From Xanthoparmelia taractica (taxonomy: Eukaryota; Ascomycota; Lecanoromycetes; Lecanorales; Parmeliaceae), in NCBI GenBank assembly GCA_033085395.1, contig JANQBS010000320.1, positions 1 through 40,239 of the forward strand: a DNA stretch of 40,239 nt, in the 5' to 3' direction. The notes beneath the pieces were generated by a model. It was given only the letters and a program-made list of their open reading frames with translations. It did no database searches and was not told where the DNA came from. Below are positions 1-12,224 of the stretch, piece by piece (the first letter of the stretch is position 1; the number at the start of each line of letters is the position of its first letter). Position numbers and translations under genes: made by a program.

Positions 1-583
1 CTATTATGGCTTGGCATGGACCATAAGTAGCACTCAACTCCATAGAATAACAATTAAGCCGTCATCAAATTCCATCAACATCTACTGTTTGATGCGTCGA
101 TTGATCGTCTGGGTTTGAGAGGAGAGAAGATCGAATTTTTGTCTATCTGATATCAAAGTACAAGAAGGAGGAGATTCACGATCTTTACAGAATTTTGTCA
201 AAGGGAAAGTGTAACAGGCTGAAAAGCTGAGCCGTAGATAGCTTCATCATCGAAGCTGGCTCAGCCGCAGATGACTTTACTAGATCCAAGAGCTTTTGTA
301 AGATCGCTTGTCATGAACATGCTGCCTCAGATTTTCCCACCATCGCTGTCCAAACCACCATAAGAGTAAGAATGAGGTCGACCAATTCTTGCCCCTGAAA
401 TCAGTACTTCATCCTACTAAACATGGCTCCAAGTTAGAATAACAGATTATGAGTTTCTTCACGGGGAATGGTCTGTTGTCTTCTCTTTCTCAAAGTCGTA
501 CGCTCGTGTTGAGCACGAGTTGGCACGTATTCACCCTGGTCCAAGATCAGCGAAACTCCTTTCTTAGGAAACCTCTGCATCAC
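1..583. other. Gene-free left edge
   Basis: No reading frame here looks coding. The only longer frame (449-652, +) overlaps the 3' end of the GNAT gene and shows no family features. The stretch probably holds the 3' flank of the minus-strand GNAT gene and ordinary intergenic DNA. A gene that begins outside the window cannot be excluded. Confidence 0.6.
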
Positions 584-3500
584 CTACAGCCTGCCCTTCT
601 TAGAGCCAACTTGGGGCAATGTGCCTACATGCTGGAACTCGTGCTTAGCTAACCATTGCTTGCGCCAAGTGATAGTATGCTCTTCGCCGTCGGAATAGTG
701 GATATTTACTATTATTGCCTTTGCTTGACGACTGCCGCCCCTAATCCAGTGGGAGATGTCATTATGGGGCAGGAAAGGAGCACACTCCAGGAGGTTGTGA
801 TCTGGACTCAAAGCTGCGAGAATACGATCCAACAACGTTCGTCCAATGCCTTGGTGATGGAACTCTGGATGGACCATGAGCTCAAGTTCGACGCTGCTAT
901 GGTACAGCGTGTGTTTGTTTCCTAAGTCGGCAGCGACAGCGAAGCCGACAATGTTTTCCTGCTTCTTACGAACGATATCTTCCTGATAATGGCACGATTT
1001 CTCCCCCATGTGGATAGCAACAACAAAAGGGTTCCTCTCATTTTCAGCCTCTTGTAGACGACTGCGCCTATATAATATCATGGTCAGCATTGATTGCTCA
1101 GGGTAAGGCGCCGAGTAATAAGACCACAGAGCTCTTGCAACCTAAAAAAATTTCCTCAAATAGGTGATAGCGCACTCAAGAAATACACGTACCAGTACAA
1201 CTCATCGACAGTCTCTAGGTGGAGCACGAAAGTCGTCTCACGTACGTAGTAGTTGTCGATGGTCGTGACTTGGCCCATATCCTTGAATTCGGCTGGGCGA
1301 AGGTATATGTTGGCGGTAGGAGCATGAGGACTAGGCGAGACCCTTCTTGTCCTTTCTTCTTCTATCAGGGCACGTCGGAAGCGCCGCCTTTCTTCCCTTG
1401 TCATGCCGTCTATGCCGGAAGGGATAGCCTTTGGTTTAGCCGCAATCTTGGCCTCGTAGTTTTTGATTGCCTCTGCAGCGCTTCGGTGGCGACGCGCTTG
1501 AGTAAAGTCATCACTAGAGGCAAGAGTCTCATGGTCCTTTTTGTCAATGGGACTTAGCACGGTCACATCCCCTCCAGCCAAACCTTCCCCAGTCTGAAAA
1601 TGAGCGCTTGCTGTGTCGACGACAAGACGATTGTTCTCCTCCGGATCTGCCGCGTGTTCTTTTCTCCAAGCTTCAATAAGCAAGAGACGCTCGTTGCCCT
1701 GTGGATTGAAGGGCCGACGACGATCCCACTCATCCCCTACAGGTGGCTGATTTATCTTACCATCCCAACCAACTAATTCTGAGTTGACATCGACCGACTC
1801 ATTTTCTCTAGCAGGTTTTTTGCCTTGCCTAATTGAAGACTCCGCAGCATCCAGAACGGCACCATTCTCGCATGGAGAGGCCAAATCGGGTTTATTTCGC
1901 TTACTAGAGACTCCTTGATGGGCGCTAGAATAAGGTCCAACTGCGAAGCCATTTGATCTCGTATCCGCGTTGTTATTGCGATCTTTATCAAGATCGACTT
2001 GTGGCTTCGTTTCCTTGTCGTTAAATCTGGACTTAGCTGCAGATGCCTTCGATCTCGAAAAAGACGCCTTAGTGTGGGGTGAGACGTAGACAATCTGCTC
2101 ATTGCTCCCTTGCACATTGGCCTCGGTAGGCTGAGCTCCTGGAATTGCGCCGGATGTTTCTGCACGTAAACCTGCAACAATCTCTTCGTCTATGTCGAGG
2201 ACTGGTTGGGTTAAAGCGATCTCTTCGTCTATATCAATCGTTGGTCGGTAACTGTTATCTTTAGCTTGGAGTGTTGGTGATAGAGCATTGACTGAAAGGG
2301 GGCCTTTAGTGGCTCGGGGTTTAGTCCTAGATAGAGCCTGAAGGTGAGGGGGAACTTTATGAACCTCCATTGTAGGCACCATGCCTCTTCTGTGCTCGGG
2401 GTCTTCGTCATGAGCGACTTTATGTGTGGTAGCAGCGGTAGAAAGACTAGCCGACGTCTCTATAAGAGTCTTGTTCTTGTTATCCGGTCTGGGACGAGCA
2501 CCCTGCACTCTGAGGTGAGGAGGGACTACAATGTCCTGTTTTCCTGTTGAATAGGACATCTGGCTGATCTTTGGTTGTAAAGAAACAGCGGATGAGGTAA
2601 AGTTTTCAGACAGTTTGGCCTGCGGTGCGTTTTGAGTGGGGGAAGATCGTTTCAATTCGTCGCTCTCCAGCTGAACTCTGGGTGAGGCCTGCATGGTCCC
2701 TGAGAGCACCTTATCGTGGATTACGTTCATTTGTGAAACCTCACTTTGTTGTAGCTGCTGGCGTTGATGATGGAACGAGTCGGCAGCATGACCGTCTTTC
2801 TGAGAACCAACACGAGGTGTAGCTTGAGCTGCATCATTCCCGGGGGGTTCTAGCTGTAATGGGCCGCTCATCGTATGAGACTTTGGCGCCTTTGACGTAG
2901 ATCCGGCTGCTTGTGGTTTGAGCTTGGCTTGTTGTCGACTGAAGGAACTGAATGCAACGTCAGGCTCTACCTTTTGCTCTGATTTCGGGACACGGTAGAT
3001 CGGCAACTTTGTCTTGGCTGGTCGATCGATGTCTGCCACAGCACTGTCCCACTCAGTGGGCGGGGCCTCAGGTGGGCCTGCTACTAACCAGCATGAGGGT
3101 TTCCGCTCAGTGATGATTTGGGTGGAAGAGACCTCACTTTCGACAGGCTCAGAGACACCGTTGAAGTGCACGAGAGCAAGCTCTGGACGAGATGCGTCCA
3201 TGGTTGCTGCTTGGGTTTGAGCGAATGGTTGATGGTTCGACTTGCTATCTTTGATATGAGTTCGTCGGTGAGGAGCAAGAGGTTCAGATGATCTTGAAGC
3301 CATTGTTGACGCCAGCTTATCATTTGTGGCAGAAGCTTTAGAACAGTTTTCAGTGGCGATTGGACTTTTCGCAATGCTAGTACCTTGGGTAATTGAAGAA
3401 GGTCCAAGCTCAAGTTTCTTTGTTTTTCCATCCATTTCATCTGGCTGGTAGCCGCGATGGCGTTGACTAGAACCGACCATTGGGGTGCGTTGGCTCTGAA

Positions 3501-3609
3501 AGATTGATATGGTGATGTCAGGAAGCGCTCGATTATTTGAAGACTGCTGGTGGTCTATGCCTAAGAGGTGTTCAGGAATTGTTATGTACTCGTACGTGTC
3601 GGTTGACAA
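584..3609 (-). CDS. Long disordered protein with C-terminal GNAT acetyltransferase domain
   Basis: Two exons, complement(584..1067, 1193..3609), encode 966 aa. The 125-nt intron starts GTACGT and ends ATATAG after a CTGAC branch site; it splits a Trp codon, so ...DELYW continues directly into RSRLQEAENER. Residues about 1-765 are low-complexity and polar, with two PPHLR/PPHLQ segments and two DIDEEI segments, and no catalytic domain that I recognise. From about residue 768 (IYLRPAEFKDMGQV) to the end the sequence is a GNAT fold. Its acetyl-CoA motif is HPEFHHQGIGRTLL (about 872-885), with the Q-x-x-G-x-G/A pattern at 878. GNAT enzymes move an acetyl group from acetyl-CoA to an amine; the substrate is unknown here. 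The stretch near 665-700 (VGWDGK...GDEWDRRRPF...EAWRKEH) looks more conserved than the rest of the tail. Taking either reading frame alone would miss the intron and split the domain. A further 5' exon is possible. Confidence 0.83.
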
Positions 3610-4917
3610 GATGAGCTGAAACCTACCTTAATGAGATTTACCGTGGCTAGGACTTAAGACTGCATTGCTTATTGTGCCTCGGTATTGAATGTGCTTGACC
3701 TGTGGAGATGCGTTTATGAAGCGAGTGGTCCTTGTTGAAGAGTGTTTTGAGTGAATTCGTTTGATATTGTGGGAGGTGGTGGTGGAAGACGAAGACGAAG
3801 AAGAGATAGAAGAAGGAGGAGGAGGAGGAGGAGGAGGAAGAGGAGGAGGAGGAGGAGGAGGAAGAAAGGTGTTGAAGGTGAAGTACAACGTACCTTACCT
3901 TATCCATAAATGAATTTGGCCCGTGCCAAGACTTATTCACTTATTTACCTTATGTTCACATCACCAACATGGCGTTTTTTCACATGTAGTTTTATGTCCT
4001 CCTGCTACTGCGTGGGTTATCGAAGACACCGTGGGTCTATGATGTAGACTTCTACCTCGATCATGCTTTCGTGTCGCTATCGGTATCCCTTGTAGTCTGA
4101 GTCTAAGCCAAACATACCTTATGGCAAAGGGCTTCTAAACAGTCCCATTGATTCCTGCACCAAAATGCAACATTTGTCACCGCAGAATGCTTCCTTGCAA
4201 GGTTATTCTTCTCTTGCTATCTTTACTCTTCTCCTGTCACCGTGTGCTTTGCCTTGTTGCTCTGCTTTTGAGGACCTGGAGTACAACCATTCCTGATGGT
4301 AGGGAGTGATTCCGGTGCCTGCCAACAGGCGCGAATCTGTTTAAGGAGCATGACTATGACCTTGGAACAACAGCACTGTCTTACACTGTACTTGCCGGCT
4401 CGAGGTCGGTATATGGCGCAGGTTTCTTGATCACAAGGGTGCCGAAGCCCTGCTGCTCCACGATTTCACTCTCCGATCCGATGCTTGCCTTTGTGTAGCA
4501 CATGAGGGATGTGGTCATGCTACAGCAAAGACGACGGGCTGGTCCTGAAGTAGGCTCGGGACAAGATACCCATGGACGTGGGCATGATAATCCCTAATCG
4601 ACCTCCGCATATTGGTCCTTGATTTGCCCTGTGGCCTTCCTCCTGTAAATTCCCCTCGTACTGCTTCCACGGGTATCTCTCCAACACCCGTTTGTATATA
4701 ACACATAAGGGATCTGTAGCGATTTATTCGTTCTATAAGCCTGCGCTTTGCAGACTCGGTTTGTATTCCGAGATGAAGATACGAGAGTTGCTGACAGGAT
4801 GGGGTTACAGCAATCTTGTGTTATCATTCTTCAAATATACATTGCCGTCTTCTCGCTCTCAACCTCTGCCAAGCCCTCCGAGGAATGCAGACCTCCACCT
4901 GGACTTGCTAAATAGTC
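3610..4917. other. Intergenic region between GNAT and Arl2 neighbourhood
   Basis: No supported gene. It contains the 5' leader of the minus-strand GNAT gene, a GGA-rich purine tract and a few TACCTTA/TTACCTTA words (about 3893 and 3943). Short frames around 4515-4950 have no recognisable family features and overlap one another on both strands. Confidence 0.6.
3811..3866. repeat. Polypurine GGA/AGG microsatellite
   Basis: Two runs of GGA units are separated by AAG interruptions and flanked by GAAGAC/GAAGAA triplets. On the minus strand this is a CCT/TCC pyrimidine tract about 200 nt upstream of the GNAT start codon, so it probably lies in the promoter or 5' leader. The minus-strand frame across it reads poly-Pro/poly-Ser, as expected from the repeat itself. 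Confidence 0.85.
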
Positions 4918-5187
4918 CTAGCCCAGGTCCATGGTATCTCGAGAAGGTGTAGGACGATTGGTCAAGGCCTCTGTATGGTCCATCAGGTCTCGCAGACTGA
5001 ACATTGCTGATGATGCTGCCGAAAGCGCAGCTGCAAACTTATACTCTAAAGTACCATACATGACAGTCTTTTCCCTCGATGACAGACTAGCAGTGAGTTG
5101 AGCGACGGATTCGGAAAGAGCCTTGTGGCTCTGCGTCAGATGTTGAAAGTGAACAGTGCTGCTGGGGATATGGTGTGGCGCCGGAGA
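4918..5187 (-). CDS. Possible small helical protein, C-terminal exon (5' end unresolved)
   Basis: One minus-strand frame is open from a TAA at 5188-5190 to a TAG at 4918-4920. It reads like coding sequence: an amphipathic stretch (HFQHLTQSHKALSESVAQL), then KFAAALSAASSAMFSLRDLM and a polar tail ending DTMDLG. The frame has no early ATG, so an upstream exon would be needed. A plausible 3' splice site (CATATCCCCAG) sits near 5160. I could not find a convincing 5' splice site and start between 5190 and 5411. The same frame further upstream (AFDHIAIGVPDMF) is also open in part. No family is recognised. It would be divergent from Arl2 and close to it. It could equally be a chance open frame or a decayed gene. 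Confidence 0.27.
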   Translation of the reverse strand, partial: SPAPHHIPSSTVHFQHLTQSHKALSESVAQLTASLSSREKTVMYGTLEYKFAAALSAASSAMFSLRDLMDHTEALTNRPTPSRDTMDLG

Positions 5188-5411
5188 TTACCAAGGAAGA
5201 AACATGTCAGGAACACCAATTGCGATATGATCAAATGCCCTGTCGCAAGACAAGAGGAGGGTCTGTAGATGTCATGAGTAAAGCCAACATCAAAGCGACC
5301 ACGACGGTGGTGGGACAGCAAGCGAGTGGTAAGCCGCTTCCCATCTCTAAAAGTCCTCGGAGCCGCCGAAAGCAACACTTCGAGTCCACCAAAGCAACTA
5401 TCGTTAATACG

Positions 5412-6229
5412 ATGCTTTCAATTCTGCGCAAAGCTCGATTGAGGGATAAAGAGATGAGAATCTTGATGCTGTCAGTAGACTGACGGAGATATTCAGCTAA
5501 ATCTTGCTGATGCCATTTTAGTGGTCTGGACAATGCTGGCAAAACCACAATTGTCAAGAAGTTAATGGATGAAGACGTGGACACGGTCAATCCAACACTT
5601 GGGTTCATTATAAAGACCATTGAGTATGAAGGGTGAGTGAACCGCAAAATCCAGTCAAACCTGCACTTGTTTGACTACAAGAGAAGCTACCGACTCAACA
5701 TTTGTATGGGCATTTTCCATCGCACTTGGGGCTAGGCACGTCTGACCGTTTTCATGCGGATTAGGGGACGTAGGTGGCCAGAAGACACTGCGAACTTATT
5801 GGCGCAACTACTTCGAGAAGACAGACGCTTTGATCTGGGTGATTGATGCAACGGACCGGCTACGGATCACTGACTGCAGACAAGAGCTTGGGTCTTTGTT
5901 GCTAGAGGAGGTAATTTCTTTCGCAGCTCAATTGACTGAACCAGACTGATTAGCGAGTAGCGGCTCATGGGGGCAAGTCTACTCGTCTTCGCCAACAAGA
6001 CCGATGTGGGTGGCTGCATGACTGATGATGAGATCAAGAAGGTAGAAGACCAGTACTCTAACCGTACTCTCAGGAGGTGGACAATTGACATATCCAGGGA
6101 CTGCAACTGGATGCAATCAAGACACACAAATGGACCATCCTCCGGTGCAGCGCGATCACAGGGCAGCATCTGCAGGCAGGTTTGGCGTGGGTGGTTAAGG
6201 ACGCAAAAGACAGACTGTTCTTGTACTGA
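5412..6229 (+). CDS. arl2: Arl2-type small GTPase (ADP-ribosylation factor-like 2)
   Basis: Six exons, join(5412..5470, 5522..5632, 5687..5703, 5765..5910, 5961..6041, 6098..6229), give 181 aa, the family length. The third exon is only 17 nt. G motifs are all present: GLDNAGKTT (21-29), switch I Thr in NPTLGF (45), WDVGGQK (63-69) and NKTD (123-126), followed by RCSAITG. The start MLSILRKARLRDKEMRILML matches fungal Arl2 N-termini. It has no Gly2, so no myristoylation, unlike Arf proteins. Arl2 is known to work with tubulin cofactors in alpha/beta-tubulin folding and microtubule stability (S. pombe Alp41, S. cerevisiae Cin4). The five introns are 50-61 nt long. The fifth has a weak donor (GTAGAA) but gives an exact family match, IKK|GLQLDAIKTHKW. 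The tandem DUF4045 gene starts 360 bp downstream. Confidence 0.95.
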
Positions 6230-6589
6230 GGAAGTCGCCTGGAGCTGATAGGCTTGGTCTTGGTGGGGCGCTGACCAGGGGAAAAGCGTCTAAGCAGCTG
6301 CGGGTCAAAACAAACAGGCCTGGTGGCCCGCAGATCGCGTCTGATAGAGGCTTCGATAGATTTTTATACTCATTGTTACAGCGTCTGTCCTTTTTTTTTG
6401 GGATGAGTTTGTGCGAATCTACATGTATCATCGCTTTTCTCCATTTCGCCGTTGTTGTGACTGCCATTCCAACTCGCCTCTTCGCCGTCCTTACCGCCAA
6501 GACCAGCACAATCTGCCCAGCACGGTACCTGTACTATACATGTAGATCAACACCCTCCGCTAGAAGGCATTCACAGTATATATCGCACA
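6230..6589. promoter_or_regulatory. Intergenic region, promoter of the DUF4045 gene
   Basis: This 360-bp gap between two plus-strand genes contains the Arl2 3' flank and then a pyrimidine-rich stretch (about 6430-6510) and ACAATGCC at the start codon. No gene is seen in it. Confidence 0.55.
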
Positions 6590-9500
6590 ATGCCTATCAC
6601 CACAGTCGCCGACGGCTCAGAAGATGTCAATGACTTCCTATCACGCATTCGAGACCTCTCGCGAAAGCGGGACATAGAAGACGAAGAGCGGACAAGAAAG
6701 CTGGAGGAGGATATCATACAAGGGCGCAAGGAGAGGCAAGCCCGTAGAGCAGGTTTGCAGCCTCAGCGCGGCGCACTGAGCCGCCATCGCAGCATGATGA
6801 AGATGTGTTGAGCTAATGCAATAGCACAGAGCGCGCAAGGTCAATCTCGCCAATCAAAGACATATCATCCAACGCGGATACTCCCAGCTCCATACGCTCT
6901 GGGAATGAAATGTCTAGTCAGGAAAACATCTCCAACACCGCATCCACCCAGTGGCCACCATCTGGTCCCTCTGGTCCGCACGATATTCCTTGCAAGGCAA
7001 ATGGCGACCCCACCAAAATCATCAACAGAGGATCTGAGACTTTGCCTCGAGAGCTTCCCCAATCACATCCAAACCCCCAAATACTTTCCACCTCATCTCC
7101 AAGTGCGGCAATACCTTCATCACGCGCTGGCACCCTCTCATGGCAGCAACGCCCTTCATCGCGCGGATCAATGGGCTCAAGTAGCCGCCCGTTTTCCGTA
7201 ATAGCTTCAGAATACAATGCCTCAAACCCTCCGCTTGCAGCTATAGACCGTGCTCCCACAGTTGTTGAAAGCTACTCCATACGCGAGATTTCGCACTCCC
7301 TGGAGTCAAGAGATCCTGCTTGGTTCAAGCAGACGCAGGATCGAGAATTTGGATCTGCAGCGTTCAGGAGGAACCAGGACGATTCATCAGATACAGCAGC
7401 GATAATTGGCAGTATTCGATTGCCAGGAATGTCGAGAGAGAGCGAATTTGATGATCGCGCGAAATCCGCTCCCGACAGTGGTCGCTCTGCATCGCCATCA
7501 AGGGAGGGCTCAATAGGTGGAATTCCTAGACTGGGTCACGAGTATTCGAATTCTGCATCACTGGGATCCGCTGGAGGCATAGGATCTCCCCTACCGACTA
7601 AGAGGAGCCAGAGATTTGACCCCCCATCCAATACAAGTTCATCTATGGGCGACAATTCGTCAATCGCGCGGGCGCTGGCAATGTTGCCCTCACAAGGACG
7701 TCTTTCTCCAGAACGTTTGGACCGGCCAGCGTCACCTACCAAAGGTCTTGGAGGGTTTGTCCAAAGCGCAATGCTGAAGCGCTCAGATAGCGTCAATAAG
7801 AGGTGGAGCGCACAGGCAGGTCCGGGTCTAAGTAGGGGAGATTCTATCGCAAGCAGTCGCGGTGGCTACGAGGGTAAAAAGTACGCGATGGGTGGAATCA
7901 CTCCACTCAAGGACTCGAGACCAAAAAGTATGAGTCGCGAGCACTCCACGAAAACAACCTCCAGGCCTGGATCAAGTCATAGTAATGCTACTCTAACACA
8001 AGGACAGATTGAAGATGAGCGGACAAGTCTTGGTACATCTTTCGCTAGCATCAAGCCTGGTTCATTCCAGGACGAAGTCCCCAAATCGGCACCTAGCAAT
8101 AGCAAGTCGCCTCCTCCATCAAAACAGGTTGACAACGAACCAATGATGAGTCCACCCGCAAGTCCGAGCAAGAAGTGGAGCCCTACCAAAGCAAGCTGGT
8201 TGGAGAATGCCATTAAGAAACCCGACTCCCCTAAGATCATGTCGCCTGCACCTCAGCAGCCGGCATGGATGACAGAGATTAATCGAGCAAAGCAGCAGCG
8301 TGGAAACATTGATCTGTCCAAAGCAGGAAATTTCAGAGAGGTAGCCACAGTTGGACTAGTACGCTCCCCTCCGCCAGGCGCGGGCTATAAGCCACCGGGC
8401 ATCAGTGGTCTCGCAAATGGCTTCAGTGCCGGCGCAGCAGGGAATCCTCGAGTTGATGGTCCAGAAAGAGTCAAGCAACCATACGAGTTGCCAAAGACTA
8501 CGAAACACAACAACGATCCTCGAGAATCAATTTCGCCTCATACGCCCCTAACGGATTCAGAAATGAAGGCCAATTCGTTTCGTAAATCACCAGCCAACGC
8601 AAAACCTGCAGACTCACCATCAGTGAAGAAGCATGACTCACAGCTGGGCTCTCGCACGCAGTCGCCTAAGGCGGCTAAGGCGAAGCCAGAAACGCCTCCA
8701 AAAATCGATTTCAAGTCCACGCTCCGGCAGGCTTCTGGGGAAGCAAGGAGTAGAGATGAGCCGGAATTTAAAAACGTATTTGGAAATCTCAAGCGAACGC
8801 AAACGCAGAACTACAAAGCTCCCGACGAACTAAAAGACAATATATTGCGTGGTAAAGCCGGACTAGCTCTGACTGGTAACCCTACAAGGACGGAGCGTAA
8901 AGACGATTTTAAGGAAAGCATATTGAAGAAGAAAGAGGGAATGGTGGTTCCCTCGGCATCTACAAGGATAACGAGTGCGAGTTCCAAACTCCAGGGCCAT
9001 AATGTACCCGAAGCCATTGCCAAAAGGCAAGGGCTCACAAGGTCCGAAAGGTTTCTTAGCAACGATGGCACGGAGAAAGCGGGCGAACCCACTAAAGCTG
9101 AAGCACTGGCCAAGTTACAGAACCTGCGAGATAAGCCAAAACAAGTACCTTTAGATAACCCGCCCAATGCCGCAGCAAGAGCGGAGAAAGATTCGGCGCC
9201 TAAAGGCTCGTTAGGTGGAGACTTCACTTCTTCGCTTGCTGGTGTGCTTCGAAGAGGCCCGTTGACGATGGCCAACAACAGCAAGCCCAGTATACCACTT
9301 TCGTCTGATGAGGACCAGCATTTACATTCCAAAGAGATGCCGAATGATAAGGAGGCAGCTTCCGGAATACCACAACTAAAGCACGCAACTAAAGGAAGAG
9401 CACGTGGGCCGAAAAGACGCCTACCCACAGCGGGCAAGCAACATGCCGCAAATGATTCGTCTCTGTCTCAACGTGAGCCTCAGTCAAGAATATCCGTGGC

Positions 9501-11711
9501 TGAGAACAGACCTGTCGAGTCTACACATGTCACCAGATCTCAGACTTTAGCGCGCAGCGTTTCCAAACCTGAGTCAAGACCCCTTTCCAATATTACACAG
9601 CACAATGACAACACCAGCCGCAAGACCTCTCAGCCTTCTTTCCTACGGAAACCATCAACAAGCACAGCTCAGTCATTGGATCTCAGAACTTCGTCACCTA
9701 CCCCGCAAGACCTTGGGAGAGAATTGCAGAGCAAGCCCCTCCCAGTTTTGAAAGAAAAATCATTCCCGAGTCCGAGAGATATGAAGACACCATTCACTTT
9801 GAACTATGCATCAGGGCCTCTCCCTGACACTCCGCCAAAGCGACCAGCCGCCCATGAGCCCCTTGATATCCCATCTGGATCGGCTACAGATCATGATAAG
9901 GGTGGATCCGCGCCTCTGGAACCTTTTACGCCATCGCACTCAGTCAAAGGTGCAGCAGCTATGTGGGGACAATCGTCTCTGCAGCCGTCCCAACCTATAT
10001 CCCCAACCCCATTACCCACCCAGAAGGATGAAGAAGCTGCTCAGGAAGAGGCGGGTCTTGGATTAAAAGGCGCAGTTATAGGCCCTGTTGGATTGGGCAT
10101 CGAGACATCCATTGACAGGCCTAAGCCATCATTGAATCATAACCTACCATCGCCAGTCATGCCACCGTCCAAATCTCCTCCATTACCAGGGAAGAAACCC
10201 GCTTCGATTGCAAGTAGAGTTATGTCCACCAACCTGCCCTTATCAGCTACCCTTGCTCTGCCATCACCAGCCACTACACAATCGACGGAACTATCCCAAA
10301 ACCATCTTCCAAGGGCATCCGACCTCCTCACTGACTTATTTGACGAACATCCAAGTTCCAAAACCAACATGAGCATCGATACACAAGCTGTTCTCAGTTC
10401 GCGCTCCTCTAGCGGCAGCTCACTGAAGATCAAAACGCTCCGCAAACAAATCATTGAGATCGCTGACAATGGCAAACTAATTCCTGTACCTTCTCACCAA
10501 GAACACATTCTCTTCGAGGATTGTCTGTACCTCTGTACTCATGTTTTTGGCACCCTCGCTGGAACACGCACCACAGAAGTGTACCTCTGGTGTGGCGATG
10601 GCGTCCCATCTTCGTCGATAGAAGATGCCCAGCTGTTCGCCAGAAAGGCTGCGAAAGATACCAATGGCAAGCTCATCGTCCTCAAGCAGGGTAAGGAAAC
10701 AACCAACTTCTTTCAAGCACTCGGAGGGATTGTCATTACGCGCCGTGGGTCAAGTAGTCATCGAGAAGCGAGTACGTACCTCCTATGTGGACGGCAGCAT
10801 GTTGGACAGATTGCTTTTGACGAAGTAGACTTTAGCCCTCGGAGCCTGTGCAAAGGGTTTCCTTACATCGTCTCAGCTCGCTCTGGAAAATTATATCTAT
10901 GGAAGGGTAGTGGGTCCGGCGCGGACGAGCTAGGCTGTGCAAGGCTGATTGCAATGGATTTGGGTCTTACTGGCGAGATTGAGGAGATAGACGAGGGTCA
11001 GGAGCCTGACGCTTTCTGGCAATCTTTTCCAGAAGGAAAGCATGACGGCAGCATCGCTGTAGGAGCAAGCGCAGGGCACTGGCATCTGAAGCCATCTTGC
11101 GAGCAATACACATCGAGACTGTATAGAATCGATATTGAGGCAGCACGCCCAAAGTCAAGCTCAGGACTCATGCAATGGGGTAGGAGAGGTAGTGCGCCTG
11201 CAGACGCGAACGCTGCGACAATGGCGCAGATCAGGGAGATCATACCCTTCGCGCAAGTGGATCTCATGGATGATGGAGTCTTTGTGCTAGACGCTTTCTT
11301 TGAGATCTTTAGGTAAGCCCTCCTACTTCGGTCTAAATCTGGAAGTAAGCCTTCGCTAACTGACCCTGATCAAGCATCTTGAGCATCCACTCCCTCGCAC
11401 CAGCACCCCAGCACAAATCCACCCACTCTGCAGCGTTTCGTGCTGCTTTGGTGTTCGCGCAAGAATATGGCATCCTTGCTGCCTCGGCGGAAGATAGGCC
11501 GTTCGTACCGGTTACCTCTGTTGTCATTTGCTCGAGAACTAGATCGGCGAATGCGAAAGAGGTGGAAGGTATACCAGAGGGCATGAGGCGAGCGTTTAGG
11601 AAATGGGATGACGGTCAGGGATTGGGTGAGTGTAGGGTTCTGCCGCTGGCTGCAGCTTTGGAAGCTACGGGAGTGATGAGAGGATCCAGCTCGGAAAATC
11701 ATCCTTCATGA
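6590..11711 (+). CDS. DUF4045 protein with C-terminal gelsolin/villin repeats
   Basis: Three exons, join(6590..6752, 6830..11312, 11375..11711), encode 1660 aa. Exon 1 carries the charged start (DVNDFLSRIRDLSRKRDIED...GRKERQARR). Its join to exon 2 restores RRAERARSISP, a typical DUF4045 opening; the donor is GTTTGC and the intron is 77 nt. Residues about 80-1240 are Ser/Pro/Lys-rich and mostly disordered, with many SP/TP sites and repeated blocks of the type K...LKxxILxxKxGL. From about 1255 there are gelsolin-type repeats: about 1255-1350 (EVYLWCGDGVPSSS...), about 1369-1455 (GKLYLWKGSGSGADE...) and a third (DDGVFVLDAFFEIF...) spanning the last intron into exon 3 (AALVFAQEYGILA). Gelsolin repeats bind actin and often Ca2+, so a role in actin organisation is inferred. 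Exon 3 is needed for a complete last repeat. Confidence 0.9.
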
Positions 11712-12224
11712 GAGATCAGCCTCGCTTTCGATTCGTTATGGGAGGCTGAAAAGCCAAAATAGAAATCCAAGGGGATTTAACACACCTAGGAATCGTAACA
11801 CGAAAAGCTTAGCATTATAATGTCTTACCGGGGGCCAACAAAATCTGGAAAGCTTTCTCTGTACATTACGTCCATATTCTTCTTCTTGTAAATACACACT
11901 ATCGAAAAGCCTGGGTGGCGCCAGGCGGGTTTCAAACCCTTCCAAAACTTATCTCTGCCTTGAATGAGAGCAGGACCAGCCAAGAATATTCTTTTCGTTC
12001 CTGACTTTTCCCTTGTTCCCCTTACGCGAAGCGAGGAAGCTTCTCTCGACGCTAGCATGCGTGCAGGTTGCCTCTGTAATAGCTTTGCTCGCGGACATGG
12101 TTCTAGCTCGAAAGCCAGTAATAAAGGCTATTCTGAATGTTCGTAGCGACAGGACATCAATTTGTGGTGTAATCCCTTTGCCTTTGCTGAAAGGATCTTG
12201 GCTAGCTGCTTCTGTATAGCTTGT
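11712..12224. other. Convergent intergenic region
   Basis: This lies between the 3' ends of the DUF4045 gene (+) and the Vps3-like gene (-). No supported coding sequence. It presumably holds both 3' untranslated regions. A short GGGTTT/AAACCC hairpin near 11930 could be structural but is not a tRNA. Confidence 0.6.

Noticed and set aside
1219..3220. Plus-strand frames antisense to the GNAT gene
   Set aside because: They are shadows of the 966-aa gene, with no family features and no consistent start or splicing.
3628..3940. Minus-strand frames with poly-Pro or poly-Ser runs upstream of the GNAT gene
   Set aside because: The residues come directly from the GGA microsatellite, the frames stop before the GNAT ATG, and no splice path joins them to the gene.
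8811..9437. 208-codon minus-strand frame inside the DUF4045 gene
   Set aside because: It lies fully antisense within a well-supported exon; its Leu/Ser/Ala-rich reading is what the reverse of a Lys/Ser/Pro-rich gene gives.
11925..11945. GGGTTTCAAACCC, similar to a tRNA T-arm
   Set aside because: No acceptor stem, D-arm A box or anticodon arm can be folded around it at proper spacing.
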